A stretch of 6,186 nt of DNA from Thermodesulfovibrionales bacterium (lineage in GTDB: Bacteria > Nitrospirota > Thermodesulfovibrionia > Thermodesulfovibrionales > SM23-35), in NCBI GenBank assembly GCA_020062205.1, contig JAGUWT010000243.1:1-6186 (forward strand), read 5' to 3'. The position numbers and the translations under genes were made by a program. The notes beneath the pieces are model-generated. The model worked only from the letters and a program-made list of their open reading frames with translations. It was not told the DNA's origin and searched no databases. Below are positions 3,562-6,186 of this stretch, in pieces (the first letter of the stretch is position 1; the number at the start of each line of letters is the position of its first letter).

Positions 3562-6186
3562 GATTCATGATTTTCCGTCGTACATAAAACTTTCTCAACT
3601 CTTCTGCTCCAAATAAGCCGATACTGAATGGTATGAGGGTGAGCCATACATTCAGGCTGAGAGGTGCTGTTCCAAAAATCTTATTCCCGATTGGATGATA
3701 AACAATAAATAACTGAAGAAGGATTTCAACCAAGATTCCTCCGAATATAAGCTTGTTTGAGAAAAGACCTATACTCAATATAGATTCCCTTGATGAACGA
3801 CACGCAAAAACATTCCCTACCTGTGTAATTATTATTGCTGTAAGGCATGCTGTTGTTGCCTGCAGATAAAGAATATCGTGCGGGGGGAGCATTGTCCCCC
3901 ATATCCATTCACCATGATACAAAATATAGAAGAATCCAAACATGCATGCAATAGACTCTATAGGACCGAGAAATAGATATGACCTGACAATTAACGGGAA
4001 GTCCAAAAGCCTCTCCTGCAATTTTCTTGGTGGCTGGTTCATAACTCCAGGGGTAGGCCTTTCTGCACCGAGTGCAAGTGCAGGTAACATATCAGTGCCG
4101 AGGTCAACAGCGAGTATCTGGATTACGGTAAGCGGAAGAGGAATTCTGAACAGGATATAGGTAAGATACGGCACTGCCTCTGGTATATTCGATGCAAAGA
4201 TATAGGTTATAAACTTTTTTATGTTTTCATAGACTGTCCTTCCTTCCTCAACCGCATTCACAATAGTTGCAAAATTGTCATCAAGGAGAATCATATCTGA
4301 TGCCTCTTTTGCCACATCAGTACCTGATATTCCCATTGCTATTCCAATGTCTGCCTTTTTAAGTGCAGGTGCATCATTTACTCCATCTCCTGTTACAGCA
4401 ACGATCTCGCCTTCTTCTTTTAAAATAGAGACAACCCGCATCTTGTGTTTTGGTGTCATTCTTGCAAATATGACCTCTTTCCCTGAGAGTTTTCCCCTCA
4501 GTTCCTCGTCACTCATCTGATCAAATTCACGGCCTTCGATGACAACGGGGGTTCCACTCACAAGCCCTATTTCTCTTGCGATAGCAACTGCGGTTCTACT
4601 CCCGTCACCGGTTATCATGATTACCTTTATCCCTGCACCACTGCATTTTCTGATTGCTTCTGGTACCTCTGGCCTTGGTGGGTCTTCAAGACCAATCAAT
4701 CCCACAAAGACCATACCAGTTTCTATTTCCGAACGCATATCATGCATTTCCCCTATTTCCTTATATGCGAAAGAGAGGACTCTTAACCCCATATCCATCA
4801 AAGAATGGTAGGCTTCTATGGTATTTCTCCTGAGAGATTCATCGAGAGGGACCTTTTCTCCGTTGAGAAGCACGTGACTGCATAAAGGAAAGAGTCCCTC
4901 GGTAGCACCTTTTGAGAGGGCCCATGTCTTACCTTCAATGATATTCATGGTAGTCATTCTTTTCCTCTCTGAATCAAAGGATATCTCTTTTATCCTCTCT
5001 GCACTGAAATCACCGATAGTTTCCCTTACAACCTTCAGGAGCGCCACTTCAGTTGGGTCTCCTCGATATTGCCCATCTGTAAAGCGTGCATTGTTACAGA
5101 GGTAGACTATTTTCATAAGCATGTCATATGAACTTAATCCCCCCTTGTCCCCCTTTAATAAAGTGGGGTATGGGGGGATTATAATGCCATCTGATACTGT
5201 CCATATTTTTGTCACAGCCATTTTATTTTGTGTGAGTGTGCCTGTCTTATCCGTGCATATCACAGTAACAGCGCCAAGTGTCTCAACAGAAGTCAGTGTT
5301 TTTATTAATGCCTTTCTCCTTGCCATTCTCTGACTTCCCATGGCGAGAGAGAGTGTCATTGTTGGAAGCATGCCTTCTGGAATAAGCGCAACTGTTATGC
5401 CGATTGCGAAGATGAAGTTGTCCCAGAAACTCCTTCCAATTACAAAGCCTAAGGAAAAAAAGAATATACCTACCACTGCAGCTATTGTAGCTACAAGTCT
5501 TGTTGCCTTTACAATCTCCTTCTGGAGTGGACTGAGCCCTGCCTCAACAGCACTTGTCAGGTGTGCAATACGGCCAAACTCTGTTGTCATTCCCGTTGCA
5601 AAGGCAATTGCCTTGCCTGAACCACTTACCACTGTTGTTCCAGCAAAGACGATGTTAGGGCTCTCGATAAACTCTCCTTGAAACGGTTCGTAATTTCTTA
5701 ACATAAGCTCAGACTCACCGGTGAGCGGTGCATTATTAACCTTCAGTTCAACGGTTTCTATGAGTCTTGAATCGGCAGGGATTTTATTACCCTCTGAAAG
5801 CATGATAATGTCACCTGGTACGAGCTCTCTCGCATGAATCTCTATTTCTTTTCCATCTCTCAGAACCTGCACATAAAAAGGCAATAGCCTCTTTAATGCC
5901 TTAAGCGCCTTTTCTGCACGGTATTCCTGTGTGAATGTAAATAGTGCATTTATGAATATTACTGCTATTATTGCAATACCGAGGGGGAGCATTCCCTCAC
6001 CAGGGTGAAGGTATTCAGATAACAGAGAGAGTGCAGAGGCAATCCACAACAGGATAGCTAAAAAATGGGTAAATTGTGAGAGAAATTTCAGATAAAGAGG
6101 TCTTTTTCTGACCTCTTTTATCTCATTGAGACCATATTCATGGAGTCGTCTGCGGGCATTTTCTTCAGAAAGTCCTTGTTCAGAAG
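3554..6186 (-). CDS. P-type cation-transporting ATPase, N-terminus off window
   Basis: The reading frame is open to the right edge, so the start lies outside; 876 complete codons are visible. A TTG at 6049 is an internal Leu, since 45 upstream codons encode the conserved cation-ATPase N-terminal segment (GLSEENARRRLHEYGLNEI...RPLYLKFLSQF). Numbering from the first complete codon, the motifs are the actuator TGES (155-158), M4 PEGM (269-272), the phosphorylation site DKTGTLT (D312; codon 5249-5251), KGA (425-427), DPPR (501-504), TGDG (525-528) and the hinge TGDGVNDAP (598-606). SNIPE in M5 (665-669) and DLGTD in M6 (694-698) match the ion-site residues of the Na,K/H,K (P2C) group, not SERCA's, and a cation ATPase C-terminal membrane domain follows. 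It should export or exchange a cation; the ion is not determined. A palindromic repeat is read in frame near residues 333-350. Its TAA overlaps the miaA start. Confidence 0.95.
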   Translation of the reverse strand, partial: SEQGLSEENARRRLHEYGLNEIKEVRKRPLYLKFLSQFTHFLAILLWIASALSLLSEYLHPGEGMLPLGIAIIAVIFINALFTFTQEYRAEKALKALKRLLPFYVQVLRDGKEIEIHARELVPGDIIMLSEGNKIPADSRLIETVELKVNNAPLTGESELMLRNYEPFQGEFIESPNIVFAGTTVVSGSGKAIAFATGMTTEFGRIAHLTSAVEAGLSPLQKEIVKATRLVATIAAVVGIFFFSLGFVIGRSFWDNFIFAIGITVALIPEGMLPTMTLSLAMGSQRMARRKALIKTLTSVETLGAVTVICTDKTGTLTQNKMAVTKIWTVSDGIIIPPYPTLLKGDKGGLSSYDMLMKIVYLCNNARFTDGQYRGDPTEVALLKVVRETIGDFSAERIKEISFDSERKRMTTMNIIEGKTWALSKGATEGLFPLCSHVLLNGEKVPLDESLRRNTIEAYHSLMDMGLRVLSFAYKEIGEMHDMRSEIETGMVFVGLIGLEDPPRPEVPEAIRKCSGAGIKVIMITGDGSRTAVAIAREIGLVSGTPVVIEGREFDQMSDEELRGKLSGKEVIFARMTPKHKMRVVSILKEEGEIVAVTGDGVNDAPALKKADIGIAMGISGTDVAKEASDMILLDDNFATIVNAVEEGRTVYENIKKFITYIFASNIPEAVPYLTYILFRIPLPLTVIQILAVDLGTDMLPALALGAERPTPGVMNQPPRKLQERLLDFPLIVRSYLFLGPIESIACMFGFFYILYHGEWIWGTMLPPHDILYLQATTACLTAIIITQVGNVFACRSSRESILSIGLFSNKLIFGGILVEILLQLFIVYHPIGNKIFGTAPLSLNVWLTLIPFSIGLFGAEELRKFYVRRKIMNHG
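5135..5181. repeat. Palindromic REP-like element inside the ATPase gene
   Basis: TAATCCCCCC (5135-5144) pairs perfectly with GGGGGGATTA (5172-5181) over 10 bp. Inside, CCCC (5149-5152) pairs with GGGG (5165-5168) and TT (5155-5156) with AA (5161-5162), around a short A+T loop. The whole is a 47-bp imperfect hairpin. On the coding strand it is read in frame as about 15 residues (IIPPYPTLLKGDKGGL), shortly after the phosphorylation motif in the nucleotide-binding domain. It resembles the C-run/G-run palindromes scattered through many environmental bacterial genomes, a similarity recalled rather than searched. Confidence 0.75.

Noticed and set aside
5340..5681. 113-residue plus-strand ORF
   Set aside because: It lies wholly antisense to the ATPase actuator/M4 region, is low in complexity (Ser, Val, Ala, Pro) and has no recognisable motif; it is a shadow of the real gene.

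Overview
The window is a compact bacterial chromosomal segment in which every confident gene lies on the minus strand. Read in the direction of transcription (high to low coordinates), it holds a P-type cation ATPase cut by the right edge, then miaA, hfq, a Nudix hydrolase and a short membrane-anchored SurA/PpiD N-terminal-like protein. After these come a repeat-bounded spacer, tRNA-Leu(GAG) and an unrecognised multi-pass membrane protein. The Hfq, the class II tRNA with encoded CCA and the miaA-hfq pairing show a bacterium. The moderate A+T content and the kinds of small repeats present suggest an environmental lineage such as Nitrospirota or a deltaproteobacterial relative, but that placement is impression only.

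Positions 6186-1197 look like one transcription unit. The ATPase stop overlaps the miaA start by 8 nt, and miaA and hfq are about 53 nt apart with no convincing terminator. The hfq end overlaps the Nudix TTG start by 17 nt, and the Nudix stop lies 4 nt before the SurA-like ATG. The miaA-hfq core links tRNA A37 modification with the sRNA chaperone, a pairing conserved in many bacteria. The flanking genes add cation transport, nucleotide clean-up and envelope folding.

Positions 1196-1002 hold no gene. They contain a MITE-like unit bounded by 20-bp inverted arms built from paired CACAGAG words. Positions 1001-916 are tRNA-Leu(GAG). Positions 811-95 are a 238-residue membrane protein with a plausible promoter but no Shine-Dalgarno. 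Positions 69-90 hold a perfect 8-bp hairpin that probably ends a plus-strand gene lying left of the window.

The most interesting pattern is repeat sequence inside genes. A 47-bp palindrome is read in frame inside the ATPase nucleotide-binding domain. A 7-bp tandem repeat (4.3 copies) is read inside miaA, where a change of one unit would shift the frame. I see no defence system, CRISPR array, transposase or clearly novel multi-gene system.
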